Positions 16,277 through 24,890 of a DNA stretch of 64,000 nt are shown in pieces. This DNA comes from Flavobacterium piscis (lineage in GTDB: Bacteria > Bacteroidota > Bacteroidia > Flavobacteriales > Flavobacteriaceae): positions 124,001-188,000 of the forward strand of contig NZ_LVEN01000050.1 of assembly GCF_001686925.1 (NCBI RefSeq), in the 5' to 3' direction. The first letter of the stretch is position 1. Each line of letters begins with the position of its first letter. A program made the translations under genes and the position numbers. The notes under the pieces are model-generated. The model had not been told where the DNA came from. It was given only the letters and a program-made list of their open reading frames with translations, and searched no databases.

Positions 16277-18514
16277 ATGAAAAAGCTTTCATTATTATTG
16301 ATTTTTCCTGCAATCTTAATTGCTCAGGAAAAAACAATTACTCCAAAACAACAAGGAAAGTACGATACGAACAAATTCAGCCAAATGTATGATTTGTTAG
16401 CAACACCTAATATGTTTCGTACAGCTTCCGGAGCTCCGGGACCGGCATATTATCAGCAACAGGCAGATTATAAAATTGATATTGAATTAGACGATAAAAA
16501 TTCAAAAATAAACGGTTCTGAGGTTATTACGTATTCAAACAATTCACCTGATAGTTTAGAGTATTTATGGATTCAGTTGGATCAGAATCAGGCAAAAGCA
16601 AAAACTCAGACCTCTTTGGCCGAAAGCGAAAAAATTAATCAGGTTTTTCCACTTGAAGGTTTTTCGAGCAAATATTTAAAAAAAGATCTCGAGCGTGGTT
16701 TTAATATCGAATCTGTAAAAGATTCAAAAGGAAGTCCAATGTCGTACACCATCAACGAAACGATGATGCGTATTAATCTTGTAACACCTTTAAAGCCTGG
16801 TGAAAAAATTTCAATGGCTATAAAATGGTGGTACAATGTAAATAATTACAGAAAAGAAGGCGGACGTTCAGGTTATGAATTCTTCGAAAAAGACGGAAAC
16901 AAATTATACGTAATTGCACAGTTTTACCCAAGAATGGCCGTTTATAACGATGTCGAAGGCTGGCAAAACATGCAGTTCTGGGGAAGTGGAGAATTTGCTT
17001 TACCTTTTGGAAATTTTGATGTAAACATTACAGTTCCTGCAGATCATGTAATAGATGCTACAGGAGAATTAACCAACAGAAGCGAAGTTTTTACACCAGA
17101 ACAGGTAAAACGTTACGAGCAAGCTCAAAAATCATTTGATAAACCTGTTGTAATTGTAACGCAGGCAGAAGCTGAAGCAGCGGAAAAAGGTTTCTCTGAA
17201 AAGAAAAAAACATGGAAATTTAGTGCAAAAAATGTACGTGATTTCGGTATTGCATCTTCAAGAAAATTTATTTACGATGCAATGGCGGTAAAGATTGGTA
17301 ACAAAGTAGTTATGGCCGAATCTCTTTATCCGAAAGAAGCAAATCCGCTTTGGGGAGAAACATCAACAATGGTTGTGGCGCATACCTTAAAAAGTTATTC
17401 ATCACACACGTTCGATTATCCTTATCCAAAAGCAGTATCAGTTTCTGCAGAAGATCAAGGTATGGAATACCCAATGATTTGTTGGAATTTTGGTCGTCCT
17501 GACGAAAACGGAGTGACTAGTAAAGAAGTTAAAAACGGAATGATTGGTGTGGTAATTCATGAAGTAGGACATACTTTTTTCCCAATGATTGTAAACTCTG
17601 ATGAGCGTCAATGGAGCTGGATGGATGAAGGTTTGAATTCATTTTTAGAGTATTTGGCAGAGCAGGAATTAGATCCTAATTTCCCGTCAAGACGTGGTCC
17701 TGCAAAAAATATCGTTCCTTACATGAGTGGTGATCAAAAGTTTTTAGAACCTATTATGTCCAACTCTGAAACGATTCATCAATTTGGAAATAATGCTTAC
17801 GGAAAACCTGCTACAGGACTTAATATTTTAAGAGAAGTAGTAATGGGAAGAGAACTGTTTGACTATGCTTTTAAAACCTATGCAAACAGATGGAAGTTCA
17901 AACACCCAACCCCTGAAGATTTCTTTAGAACTATGGAGGATGCTTCTGCCGTAGATCTTGACTGGTTTTTTAGAGGGTGGTTTTACTCAACAGATTTTGT
18001 CGATATCGGTATCAAAGATGTAAAACAATATTATGTTTCTGAAACTCCAACAGCCGATCTTAAAGATGTAAAAGTTAGAAAAGGACGCTTTGGTTTCGAA
18101 AAAGGACCATTTGTTTATTTAGTAGCAGGAGATAATGCAGAGGTAAATAATTCGAGCAAAAAAGCTTTAAAAGTAGAAGATGTAAAATCATTGGCTGATT
18201 ACGTAAGCCAAACCTTTACGGCTCAGGAAAAAGCAGAACTTAAATCGCCTAAATATTTCTATGAAGTAGAATTCAACAAACCAGGCGGAATGATTATGCC
18301 AATTCTGGTAGAGATTACTTACGAAGACGGAACAAAAGACAATTACCAGTATCCGGCTCAAATCTGGAGAAAAAGTAATGATACCGCAAAGAAAGTTTAT
18401 GCAACTTCAAAAGCGATAAAAAGCATTCAGATAGATCCAAAATTAATGACTGCTGATATTGATGTGACCAATAATTCCTGGCCAAAAGTAGAAGTAAAGT
18501 CTAAATTTGACTAA
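16277..18514 (+). CDS. M1 family metallopeptidase (aminopeptidase)
   Basis: 745 residues with a signal peptide (MKKLSLLLIFPAILIAQ), so exported. The gluzincin zinc site is VVIHEVGHTFFP with the third ligand in the downstream WMDEGLNSFLEYLAEQE, as in M1 aminopeptidases. The N-terminal domain (about 50-280) is the M1 beta-saddle, and the C-terminal part is a beta-rich domain. It probably trims peptides in the periplasm or at the cell surface for nutrient uptake. It is the last gene of the run from 13477, closed by a strong terminator. Confidence 0.92.
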   Translation: MKKLSLLLIFPAILIAQEKTITPKQQGKYDTNKFSQMYDLLATPNMFRTASGAPGPAYYQQQADYKIDIELDDKNSKINGSEVITYSNNSPDSLEYLWIQLDQNQAKAKTQTSLAESEKINQVFPLEGFSSKYLKKDLERGFNIESVKDSKGSPMSYTINETMMRINLVTPLKPGEKISMAIKWWYNVNNYRKEGGRSGYEFFEKDGNKLYVIAQFYPRMAVYNDVEGWQNMQFWGSGEFALPFGNFDVNITVPADHVIDATGELTNRSEVFTPEQVKRYEQAQKSFDKPVVIVTQAEAEAAEKGFSEKKKTWKFSAKNVRDFGIASSRKFIYDAMAVKIGNKVVMAESLYPKEANPLWGETSTMVVAHTLKSYSSHTFDYPYPKAVSVSAEDQGMEYPMICWNFGRPDENGVTSKEVKNGMIGVVIHEVGHTFFPMIVNSDERQWSWMDEGLNSFLEYLAEQELDPNFPSRRGPAKNIVPYMSGDQKFLEPIMSNSETIHQFGNNAYGKPATGLNILREVVMGRELFDYAFKTYANRWKFKHPTPEDFFRTMEDASAVDLDWFFRGWFYSTDFVDIGIKDVKQYYVSETPTADLKDVKVRKGRFGFEKGPFVYLVAGDNAEVNNSSKKALKVEDVKSLADYVSQTFTAQEKAELKSPKYFYEVEFNKPGGMIMPILVEITYEDGTKDNYQYPAQIWRKSNDTAKKVYATSKAIKSIQIDPKLMTADIDVTNNSWPKVEVKSKFD

Positions 18515-18524
18515 TAATAAATCT

Positions 18525-18553
18525 AAAAGACTCTGAAAAGAGTCTTTTTTTTT
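18525..18553 (+). terminator. Terminator after the M1 peptidase gene
   Basis: A perfect 9-bp stem AAAAGACTC / GAGTCTTTT with a 6-nt loop, running into a long T tract. Confidence 0.9.
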
Positions 18554-18588
18554 AAGTAAATTTTAAAACTCACAGCTACAAAATTTAA

Positions 18589-18596
18589 TATCTTTG
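18589..18596 (+). promoter_or_regulatory. Promoter -7 element of tatA
   Basis: TATCTTTG, 21 bp before the chosen ATG at 18618. It rules out a longer start at 18594. Confidence 0.6.
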
Positions 18597-18617
18597 TGGC
18601 ACACTAAAATAAAAGAT

Positions 18618-18977
18618 ATGTTTGGTATAGGAGGAGGAGAACTAGTTTTTATACTGTTTATAGTATTAATGCTTTTTGGTTCAGACAAAGTGCCGGAAAT
18701 TGCCCGTACAATGGGTAAAGCAATGGCGCAGCTAAAAAATGCAACCAATGATATTAAAAGTGAAATTCAAAAAGGAGCTGAGGCCAATGGTCTTGACCAG
18801 AATGCTTTAAATAGTATCACAGGTAATATTAATGCTCAGATTAACGATGCCAAAACAAATCTATTAGGAGACAGTACAAATTTAACTTCAAACATGTTAG
18901 GTGATACGGCCACAGAAATAGATAAAGTAAAAGAAGATATCGATTCTATCTCAGGACCTGTAAAACGCCAATTATAA
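18618..18977 (+). CDS. tatA: Twin-arginine translocase subunit, TatA/TatE family
   Basis: 119 residues from the ATG at 18618. One N-terminal membrane helix (ELVFILFIVLMLFG), the FG hinge, then the amphipathic helix starting SDKVPEIARTMGKAMAQLK, and a long hydrophilic tail. The polar Glu at residue 8 is the position expected in TatA. Together with TatC, not seen here, it exports folded proteins. The C-terminal tail is longer than in E. coli TatA (89 residues), so a TatB-like role cannot be excluded. It overlaps the PAP2 gene by one base (TAATG). Confidence 0.88.
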   Translation: MFGIGGGELVFILFIVLMLFGSDKVPEIARTMGKAMAQLKNATNDIKSEIQKGAEANGLDQNALNSITGNINAQINDAKTNLLGDSTNLTSNMLGDTATEIDKVKEDIDSISGPVKRQL

Positions 18978-19540
18978 TGCTTGAAAGAATAAAAGAATTA
19001 GATATCAATTTATTGGTATACCTTAACAGTTTAGGATCTGAAACATTCGATAAATTTTGGCTTATTATTACCAATCAGTTAAATTGGACACCACTTTTTT
19101 TATTAATGTTTTATGGCATCTATAAAAAAATAGGAGGAAAGCAAACCTTGTATGTAATACTTTTTATCGCGATTTTGATCACTTTTACAGATCAGACAAC
19201 CAATTTGTTCAAACATACTTTTCAACGTTTGCGTCCTTGTAATAATCCTGATATCAATTCGATCATACGTGTTGTTCAGGTTCGTAATTCCTATAGTTTT
19301 TTCTCAGGACATGCAGCAAATACTATGGCAGTGGCCACCTTTTTATTTTTGGTTCTAAAACGCTATTTCAAGTATTTAGGATTCTTGTTTTTATGGCCAT
19401 TAATTTTCGCTTATAGTAGGATTTATTTAGGATTGCACTATCCTGGAGATATCTTAACTGGTTATTTCTTTGGAGCACTTTTCGGGTTCTTGATTTATTT
19501 AGTCTATCGAAAACTAAAGCCACAATATTTTCCGGGATAA
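18977..19540 (+). CDS. PAP2-family phosphatase
   Basis: 187 residues, an integral membrane protein with about five to six helices. All three PAP2 motifs are present: KHTFQRLRP, YSFFSGHAAN and SRIYLGLHYPGD, with the catalytic His residues in the second and third. Candidate substrates are undecaprenyl pyrophosphate, phosphatidic acid or lipid A phosphate; the sequence does not decide. It is co-transcribed with tatA by an end-to-start overlap. Confidence 0.88.
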   Translation: MLERIKELDINLLVYLNSLGSETFDKFWLIITNQLNWTPLFLLMFYGIYKKIGGKQTLYVILFIAILITFTDQTTNLFKHTFQRLRPCNNPDINSIIRVVQVRNSYSFFSGHAANTMAVATFLFLVLKRYFKYLGFLFLWPLIFAYSRIYLGLHYPGDILTGYFFGALFGFLIYLVYRKLKPQYFPG

Positions 19541-19544
19541 TTTT

Positions 19545-19660
19545 CAGGAGCTATTTACTTCGTCAGTTCGCTGTCGCTCTTGTTCAGCTATCCGTTTCAA
19601 TCTTTTATGGCAAACCCTGGATAAAAGTATTTACACTTCTATCTGGGCTAGGGCACTCTT
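19545..19660. repeat. Flavobacterium-type GGAGCTATTT...GGGCTAGGGC intergenic element
   Basis: Starts with CAGGAGCTATTT and ends with CTGGGCTAGGGCA. The centre contains CTTTTAT / ATAAAAG arms (19602-19608 and 19621-19627) around GGCAAACCCTGG. From memory, elements with this beginning, centre and end recur many times in Flavobacterium genomes; only one copy is in this window. It lies between two convergent genes. Confidence 0.55.
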
Positions 19661-19673
19661 TTCAAAATAAAAT

Positions 19674-20399
19674 TTAATTCTCAAGAATAGTCTTTTCACT
19701 CCATTCTAGATCTTCAGGAAGCTTTTGTTTGCTCAATTCAATATGAATAACCCTTCTTCTTTCGTTATTGGTAGTTTTGTTTGATGCGTGAAATAATAAA
19801 GGTTTCATAATCATAATGCCACCTTTTTCTACTTCACACATGGTTTCTTTTTCTTTCTCGAAATCCATGTTTTCAATTCTCAAGATTCCTTTAGAATGAG
19901 AGTTATTGATAACCTTGAGAGCGCCATTATCTTTCGTTGTTTTATCAAGATGAATCCTTATTGTAAAATTATCTTCTAAAATTTCTTTAGGAGGTTGAAC
20001 AGCAAACTGATTTTGTTTTACGGTCCAGTTTTCAAAGTTTGCAGTTTCAGTTTTTTTATTAACCGAAATAGTTAGATCTTGATGGTAAGCCACAAACCAA
20101 TTCGATTTTTCAGGCTTATCAAAATAAATTGATTTGGTTATAAAATAGCCTTTTCCAAAATTCGACTCTACAATACTTTTTAAATTCTCATTAAAAATAT
20201 AAGGCAGCGTTTCAGGAATTTGTTTGTGAAATTGTCTGATTGCAAATAGATCCTGAGATTTTCGAAAGGTTGAATTCTTAGTTTTATTTTCTGTGCTATT
20301 TTCAATTAAAGAAATCAGTTTTCCGATTTCATTTTCAGAATAAATATCATTAATAATTGTAAAACCTTTGGAATTTATTTCGGCAATATTTTTCATCAT
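19674..20399 (-). CDS. Phytanoyl-CoA dioxygenase (PhyH) family protein
   Basis: 241 residues, an Fe(II)/2-oxoglutarate dioxygenase. The metal site is His and Asp in AYHQDLTIS and the distal His in LLFHASNKT. The 2-oxoglutarate-binding Arg lies in NNERRRVIHIE. The substrate is unknown; bacterial members act on many small molecules. An alternative start is the second Met one codon on. The gene stands alone between repeat elements on both sides (19545-19660 and 20415-20552). Confidence 0.88.
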   Translation of the reverse strand: MMKNIAEINSKGFTIINDIYSENEIGKLISLIENSTENKTKNSTFRKSQDLFAIRQFHKQIPETLPYIFNENLKSIVESNFGKGYFITKSIYFDKPEKSNWFVAYHQDLTISVNKKTETANFENWTVKQNQFAVQPPKEILEDNFTIRIHLDKTTKDNGALKVINNSHSKGILRIENMDFEKEKETMCEVEKGGIMIMKPLLFHASNKTTNNERRRVIHIELSKQKLPEDLEWSEKTILEN

Positions 20400-20414
20400 T
20401 AATTTATTTTTTGT

Positions 20415-20552
20415 GAATAGCCTTCTGCTTTGAAGGATATTATATGAAAAAAGAATGGGGCTTTAGCCAAAAAAAGACTTAGTAGTTGGTTTCGGCTAAA
20501 GCCATAATCTTTGTCTAAAATTTGAACCTCCAGCTAAAGCAGGAGGCTATTC
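20415..20552. repeat. Nested palindromic element
   Basis: Outer arms begin GAATAGCC and end GGCTATTC and match over about 16 of 17 positions (CTTCTGCTTT / AAAGCAGGAG). Inner arms GGCTTTAGCC and GGCTAAAGCC form a second hairpin within. There is no ORF inside. It lies between the PhyH and O-methyltransferase genes. Confidence 0.75.
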
Positions 20553-20610
20553 AGATTTACAGAATTAAAAAACTTAGTATCTCAGCATCTCAGAACCTTA
20601 GCGCCTTTTT

Positions 20611-21252
20611 TTAAAGCACCCTACTAACCGTCAACCCATCACGAATAGGCAATAAAACCGTTTCTACTCTGGGATCATTTTTTAAAAGTAAGTTATATTC
20701 TAAAAGTACTTTTGTGCTCACATCATTAGGGTGAACAGGTTCCAGGATTTTTCCGCTCCACAAAACATTATCAGATAAAATAATTCCGCCCTTATTCATT
20801 TTCGGAACAATCATTTCCCAGTAATTCAGATAATTTTCTTTATCGGCATCAATAAAAACCAAATCAAATTTTACGTCAAGATCCGGAATAATATCAACGG
20901 CTTCACCTAAATGTTGAAAAATTTGTTTTCCCCATGGAGATGCATCAAAATATTTACGCTGAAAATCAACCAATTCTTCTTTGATGTCAATAGTATGCAA
21001 TTGCCCGTTTTCCTTGATTCCTTCGCACAAACACAAAGCAGCATAACCTGTATAAGTACCAATTTCAAGAATATTTACGGGACGAATCAGTTTAGACAGC
21101 ATACTTAATACACGACCCTGAAAATGTCCGCTTAACATTCTTGGTAAAAGTATTTTCTGGTACGTTTCTTTGTTAAGTTTCGCTAATAATTCCGGTTCGT
21201 TTTCAGAATGTTGTTCGATATAATCTTCTAATTCTTGTGATATAAAATGCAT
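20611..21252 (-). CDS. O-methyltransferase (SAM-dependent, COMT-like)
   Basis: Start chosen at 21252 (MHFISQELEDYIEQHSENE), 213 residues. A -7 element at 21278-21285 lies before it, and a 12-codon extension upstream would run almost into this promoter. Motif I is NILEIGTYTGYAALCL; LHTIDIKEE and DLVFIDADKENYLNYW carry the cation- and SAM-binding acidic residues of the class I O-methyltransferases related to caffeoyl-CoA and catechol enzymes. The substrate is unknown, probably a small catechol-like compound. Confidence 0.92.
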   Translation of the reverse strand: MHFISQELEDYIEQHSENEPELLAKLNKETYQKILLPRMLSGHFQGRVLSMLSKLIRPVNILEIGTYTGYAALCLCEGIKENGQLHTIDIKEELVDFQRKYFDASPWGKQIFQHLGEAVDIIPDLDVKFDLVFIDADKENYLNYWEMIVPKMNKGGIILSDNVLWSGKILEPVHPNDVSTKVLLEYNLLLKNDPRVETVLLPIRDGLTVSRVL

Positions 21253-21277
21253 ATTGTAGTATTGTAAATTTGAACAG

Positions 21278-21285
21278 CAAAAATA
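21278..21285 (-). promoter_or_regulatory. Promoter -7 element of the O-methyltransferase gene
   Basis: TATTTTTG on the minus strand, about 26 bp upstream of the chosen ATG. Confidence 0.5.
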
Positions 21286-21313
21286 CAAAAAATATTGCTT
21301 TGCTTTTTTTGCA

Positions 21314-21345
21314 TAAAAAAACCATCCACAGCGGTGGATGGTTTT
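21314..21345 (-). terminator. Terminator of the LEA-like lipoprotein gene
   Basis: Stem CCATCCAC / GTGGATGG extended by A/T pairs, with a 4-nt loop. The minus strand ends in seven T. It starts 20 bp after the lipoprotein stop codon. Confidence 0.9.
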
Positions 21346-21365
21346 AATTTTAAAATAAAAAGAAA

Positions 21366-21764
21366 CTATTTTTTCAAAGCTTCATTTACATCTTTAGCAG
21401 TTTTTACTGTTCCGTCTTTGGCTGCTTTTGCAGCTGCTTCGGCTTTAGTAGCTGCTTTTTGAGAAGCTTCTTTTACATCAGTAGCTGTTTTTTTAGCAGC
21501 GTTTTCTACATCATTTGCTGTTTTTTTGGTAGCATCTTTTACATCCTGAACTGCATTTTGAGAGGCTTCTTTAGCGTTTGCAGCAGCATTTTCGGCTTTA
21601 ATGACTGCACTGTCTTTTACTTCTTCAATATCTGTTGTCAAAGTATCTACTTTGTTTCCAAGAGTCAATTCATCTTCTCCCGGTTTTGGTTCTTTCTTTT
21701 CGCAAGATTGAACAGCGAATGCTAATAAAGCCACGACAGCTAAGCTTAAAATTTGTTTTTTCAT
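21366..21764 (-). CDS. Ala/Lys-rich LEA-like lipoprotein
   Basis: 132 residues. The lipoprotein signal has its lipobox Cys at residue 21 (FAVQSC). The mature part is almost entirely A/K/D/E/T/V with no aromatic residue, built from degenerate 11-residue units such as DVENAAKKTAT, DVKEASQKAAT and DVKDATKKTAN. This is the pattern of group 3 LEA proteins and apolipoprotein-type amphipathic helices. It is probably an abundant envelope protein, perhaps stress-protective; that function is an inference. Not an enzyme. It has its own terminator. Confidence 0.85.
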   Translation of the reverse strand: MKKQILSLAVVALLAFAVQSCEKKEPKPGEDELTLGNKVDTLTTDIEEVKDSAVIKAENAAANAKEASQNAVQDVKDATKKTANDVENAAKKTATDVKEASQKAATKAEAAAKAAKDGTVKTAKDVNEALKK

Positions 21765-21933
21765 AATGAATAATTTTTTTTAGGTTGATAAATTTTAAAG
21801 GTTATAAAGCTGAAAAATAAAGATACACATTTTAAAATGACTGAGCTCTTGTAAGATTATTTTCCTTTCGAGGCTAAGACAATTCTCGTGCCAAATTTTA
21901 AGATCTAAAAAAATACTATGAAATTGGTAAAAT

Positions 21934-21965
21934 AAAAAAAAGGTATCTCGCCACAAGATACCTTT
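21934..21965 (-). terminator. Terminator of the YceI/porin operon
   Basis: Stem GGTATCT / AGATACC extended by A/T pairs, with a run of T on the minus strand. It lies about 55 bp after the last stop codon of the operon. Confidence 0.85.
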
Positions 21966-22018
21966 AACAATAAATCAAACATGAAAACAAATTTAAAGTG
22001 AAATTATAAATTAGATTT

Positions 22019-22570
22019 TTAGTTTTTATATAAACTAAAATTAACTACGATTTCATCTCTAACTTTTATTAATCCCGCCATTTTTACGGGAGGTTCTAAT
22101 TCTATATCAGAAAAATTTAAATTAAGTGATCCCTGAACTTTATTGTCAGAGCTGTACAATATAAAATCTTTGTACTTAAGTGTTTTGTTTGTTATTAAAA
22201 AGTTAAGGTTACATTTGTAATTTTTACCAAATTGTCTTACATCTGTAATCGTTACAGTACTGTTAGGAAACGTTTTTACTTTTACTGTTCCTTGTAAATC
22301 TTTAGTCATGATTTTGTTTCCACAATCAAAATCCGACATTTTGATTTCAGTATTAAAATTGTTTTTTTTGCTCGAATTCAGGAAAACAGTATCTTTTTTT
22401 GAAAATGTATTCGAGCAATTATATTTTCCAACTGTAGATACTCCGGTGATTTCTATTTTAATTTTATTTATTACCAGCGTTGTATCTTCTGTTAAAAAAG
22501 TGGGTTTAGCACTTCCGAAAAAAAAGAAAAGAACTAAACCCATAATTAAGATTGAAAATCTTGTTTTCAT
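22019..22570 (-). CDS. Divergent YceI-like secreted protein
   Basis: 183 residues with a signal peptide (residues 1-22, FFFFGSAKP). The core is recognisable as YceI-like mainly at its C-terminus: FSDIELEPPVKMAGLIKVRDEIVVNFSLY corresponds to the end of the two YceI proteins nearby (FEMTPPKAALGVVKTGKDLTV). The N-terminal TLHDW motif typical of YceI is absent. YceI domains bind amphiphilic or polyisoprenoid molecules in a lipocalin-like barrel; whether this copy still does is unknown. It is the last gene of the operon, 7 bp after the porin. Confidence 0.7.
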   Translation of the reverse strand: MKTRFSILIMGLVLFFFFGSAKPTFLTEDTTLVINKIKIEITGVSTVGKYNCSNTFSKKDTVFLNSSKKNNFNTEIKMSDFDCGNKIMTKDLQGTVKVKTFPNSTVTITDVRQFGKNYKCNLNFLITNKTLKYKDFILYSSDNKVQGSLNLNFSDIELEPPVKMAGLIKVRDEIVVNFSLYKN

Positions 22571-22577
22571 TTTTTTT

Positions 22578-24023
22578 TTAGAATGAAATTGTAGCTTCGA
22601 ATACTAAACCTTCAAATTTACCACCATAAAAGTTGTTTAGATTTCCAGTAGCAGGATCTCCTGTAAATTGTGAATAATCTTTGTATTTTTGATTAACGTA
22701 GTTTAATTTAGCTAAAATGTTTTTAGTCATAAACCAGCCAGCGCTTGCTTCAAATTTATCTACAGTAACTTTTTTAGCATCAGCATTAGATAATTTTCCA
22801 GATACGGTATTGTATTTTCCTCCGATATAGAATTGTTCTGTTTCTCCAAATCTGTAAATAAGTTCTGAAGCATATTGATTAGCAGTACGTTTGTCGTCAG
22901 TACCAGCTTTATCTCCTCCTGCAGCTAATTCAATTGTTCCGAAGAATTCAAGTCCTTTATATTTTACAAAAGGGTTAATCATATACGTAGTAGCCCAATT
23001 TTTGAAATTAGGGTTGAACGTTGCCTCTGGAGTGGATGTTTTACTGAAACTAGTAGCAACATCAGTAGTATTTGTAGAAATAACATTACCAGTAGCATCG
23101 GTCTTAGTAATGGTATTTTTGTAAGGGTTATTGTTTAATATACCCCAATAACCAAATCCTGATCTATTAGCAGAATATATGTTTGCGTTACCAAGATTTG
23201 CATTATGGTAATAAGAACCAGTTAATCTTACTCTTAAATCTTTATTAAGCTGTTTGTCATATCCAAGTTTAGCTAAGATTGAAGGACTATGCGTTGTGTT
23301 TGCATCTGGACCATTAGCATAAAAAACTTCCTCATTACTTTGATTTAAATTACCATTTGTAACACCTAACATACTTACCAATCCACTTTTGTTGTAGTAA
23401 ACCTCCATACCCATTTCTGTAGTGAAAGAATACATGATGTTGTTTCCAACAAATGCATTTCTGATTGTATTACCATTATCAGAACCTCTGAAGTGAGCAT
23501 CACCAAAATTGTTCTCCATTTGCCCAATTTTAATTGTAGCATATTTCATTACATCAGCAAGGAAGTCTTTTTTGATGAAGTCTAACTTGTCTATTTGTAA
23601 GTATCCACCTTTTACATAACCATCATTGTGGTGTCTTGAAGCTAAATAAACATCTAAATTTACTCTTACTCCGTCAAACAATTGAGCACCAATATACATA
23701 TCAGCACCAGGAAGAGAAAAATTGTTTTCAGTATTCATTAAACGGTATCCGGTAATTGATCTAGTAGTCGTCCCGTTAGCTGTAGTAGTTGTAATGTTAG
23801 CAGGTTGGTCGTTAAATGAATTTGTTGCTTGGAAATCCATGTTGAAAGCACCGCCAAGGTCAATACTAAGGCCTTTAAATTCTCTTGTATCTTTTTGTAC
23901 GTCAAAAACGTTGATACCGTCTTTCCCTCTAGAGATTTGGTTTTGCATATTTCCAAAACTTACTTGTGCATTTACAGCAAACGTACTTGCTAATGCTATA
24001 AATAGTAGATAGATTTTTTTCAT
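22578..24023 (-). CDS. Outer-membrane beta-barrel (porin-like) protein
   Basis: 481 residues with a signal peptide ending NAQ and a C-terminal aromatic residue (VFEATISF), as expected for an outer-membrane barrel. The body is an alternation of short amphipathic strands, with IKIGQMENNFGDAHFRGSDNG in the first third. There are no TonB plug motifs, so it is porin-like rather than a TonB-dependent receptor. It sits between two YceI-type genes with gaps of 5 and 7 bp, which suggests that the periplasmic YceI proteins and this porin handle the same ligand. Confidence 0.8.
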   Translation of the reverse strand: MKKIYLLFIALASTFAVNAQVSFGNMQNQISRGKDGINVFDVQKDTREFKGLSIDLGGAFNMDFQATNSFNDQPANITTTTANGTTTRSITGYRLMNTENNFSLPGADMYIGAQLFDGVRVNLDVYLASRHHNDGYVKGGYLQIDKLDFIKKDFLADVMKYATIKIGQMENNFGDAHFRGSDNGNTIRNAFVGNNIMYSFTTEMGMEVYYNKSGLVSMLGVTNGNLNQSNEEVFYANGPDANTTHSPSILAKLGYDKQLNKDLRVRLTGSYYHNANLGNANIYSANRSGFGYWGILNNNPYKNTITKTDATGNVISTNTTDVATSFSKTSTPEATFNPNFKNWATTYMINPFVKYKGLEFFGTIELAAGGDKAGTDDKRTANQYASELIYRFGETEQFYIGGKYNTVSGKLSNADAKKVTVDKFEASAGWFMTKNILAKLNYVNQKYKDYSQFTGDPATGNLNNFYGGKFEGLVFEATISF

Positions 24024-24028
24024 GGTTA

Positions 24029-24598
24029 TTATAAATTAAAGTTTAAATTAAATTTTAAGGTCAGATCCTGACCAGTTTTAATGGTGCCTAACATTGCAGT
24101 AGGGGATTTCATTCCAAACTCAGTAAAAGTGATTTTGTTCGTTCCCTGCAAGTTTAGTCCGTCTTTTGTAACAGTTGTTTTTACAGTTGTTTTAAGTAAT
24201 TTGCTCACTCCTGCAATGGTATACGTTCCAGTTAATTCCCATGTAGTTTCATTTACTTTTTCAGCAGATTTAAGAACATATTTGATGTTTTTATTTTTAT
24301 CCGTTTTTAAAGTTTCATAAGCTACTTTGTCCATACTTTTTTTCTCACTTTTTACACTTTCTGCTAAAAGGGTTATAGATAAAGATTCTATGTCCGTTAG
24401 TTTAGAATTTGCAATGGCCAGGTTTGCAGTTCCTGTTCCTGATGCTGATTTCATTTCCCAATCATGTAAGGTGGATGTTCCTGCAACTGAAAATGTAGAT
24501 TTACTATCTAGTGTATAACTTTTTTGAGCTGTTGCAATTGTAGTTATTCCTAAAAAGGAGATAACAAATGCTAGTAATTTTATTTTTGTAGTTTTCAT
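24029..24598 (-). CDS. YceI family protein (first gene of porin operon)
   Basis: 189 residues: signal peptide (TIATAQ), then a full YceI domain with STFSVAGTSTLHDWEMKSASG at the start and FGMKSPTAMLGTIKTGQDLTLKF at the end. The family forms a periplasmic lipocalin-like barrel that binds isoprenoid-type lipids. It is close to the YceI protein at 24891-25457 (TSTxHDW, MDKVAYE, TIAGVSK shared). A TACATTTG element lies at 24669-24676 and a conserved upstream block at 24698-24760. Confidence 0.92.
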   Translation of the reverse strand: MKTTKIKLLAFVISFLGITTIATAQKSYTLDSKSTFSVAGTSTLHDWEMKSASGTGTANLAIANSKLTDIESLSITLLAESVKSEKKSMDKVAYETLKTDKNKNIKYVLKSAEKVNETTWELTGTYTIAGVSKLLKTTVKTTVTKDGLNLQGTNKITFTEFGMKSPTAMLGTIKTGQDLTLKFNLNFNL

Positions 24599-24668
24599 AA
24601 TTATTTGTAGTTTGAAATATTAGATTTCTGAGTTAATTTTATTTTAGTACTAATGCTTTAACTTGTGT

Positions 24669-24676
24669 CAAATGTA
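24669..24676 (-). promoter_or_regulatory. Promoter -7 element of the YceI/porin operon
   Basis: TACATTTG on the minus strand, about 70 bp before the YceI ATG and about 22 bp downstream of the conserved block at 24698-24760. Confidence 0.55.
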
Positions 24677-24697
24677 GGGGCATTAAAAAGTTAATTA

Positions 24698-24760
24698 TAT
24701 GATAAAAGTCATTGTTAAAATTTTATTAAAAATGTATTTAATAACTACAACGTTTTCTTT
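24698..24760 (-). promoter_or_regulatory. Conserved upstream block A (YceI/porin operon)
   Basis: About 62 bases that match 25569-25630 at roughly 54 positions with one gap, including ATATGATAAAA, TCATTGT and ACGTTTTC. The same distance to the -7 element at both loci suggests a shared regulator site. Confidence 0.7.
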
Positions 24761-24890
24761 TTGCTGAAATATCCGTAAAATCAATAATAAATTTTATTAA
24801 TTTATTATTTATGAGGTTTTTGAGTAATCGTTTTTAAATAGATTAATTTTGGTTATTTTAATTATCACTGTTTTTGATTTTAAGAATTCC

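Noticed and set aside
22019..22570. Broken YceI gene
   Set aside because: It lacks the TLHDW motif but has an intact signal peptide, frame and operon position; it is a diverged member, not a decayed one.
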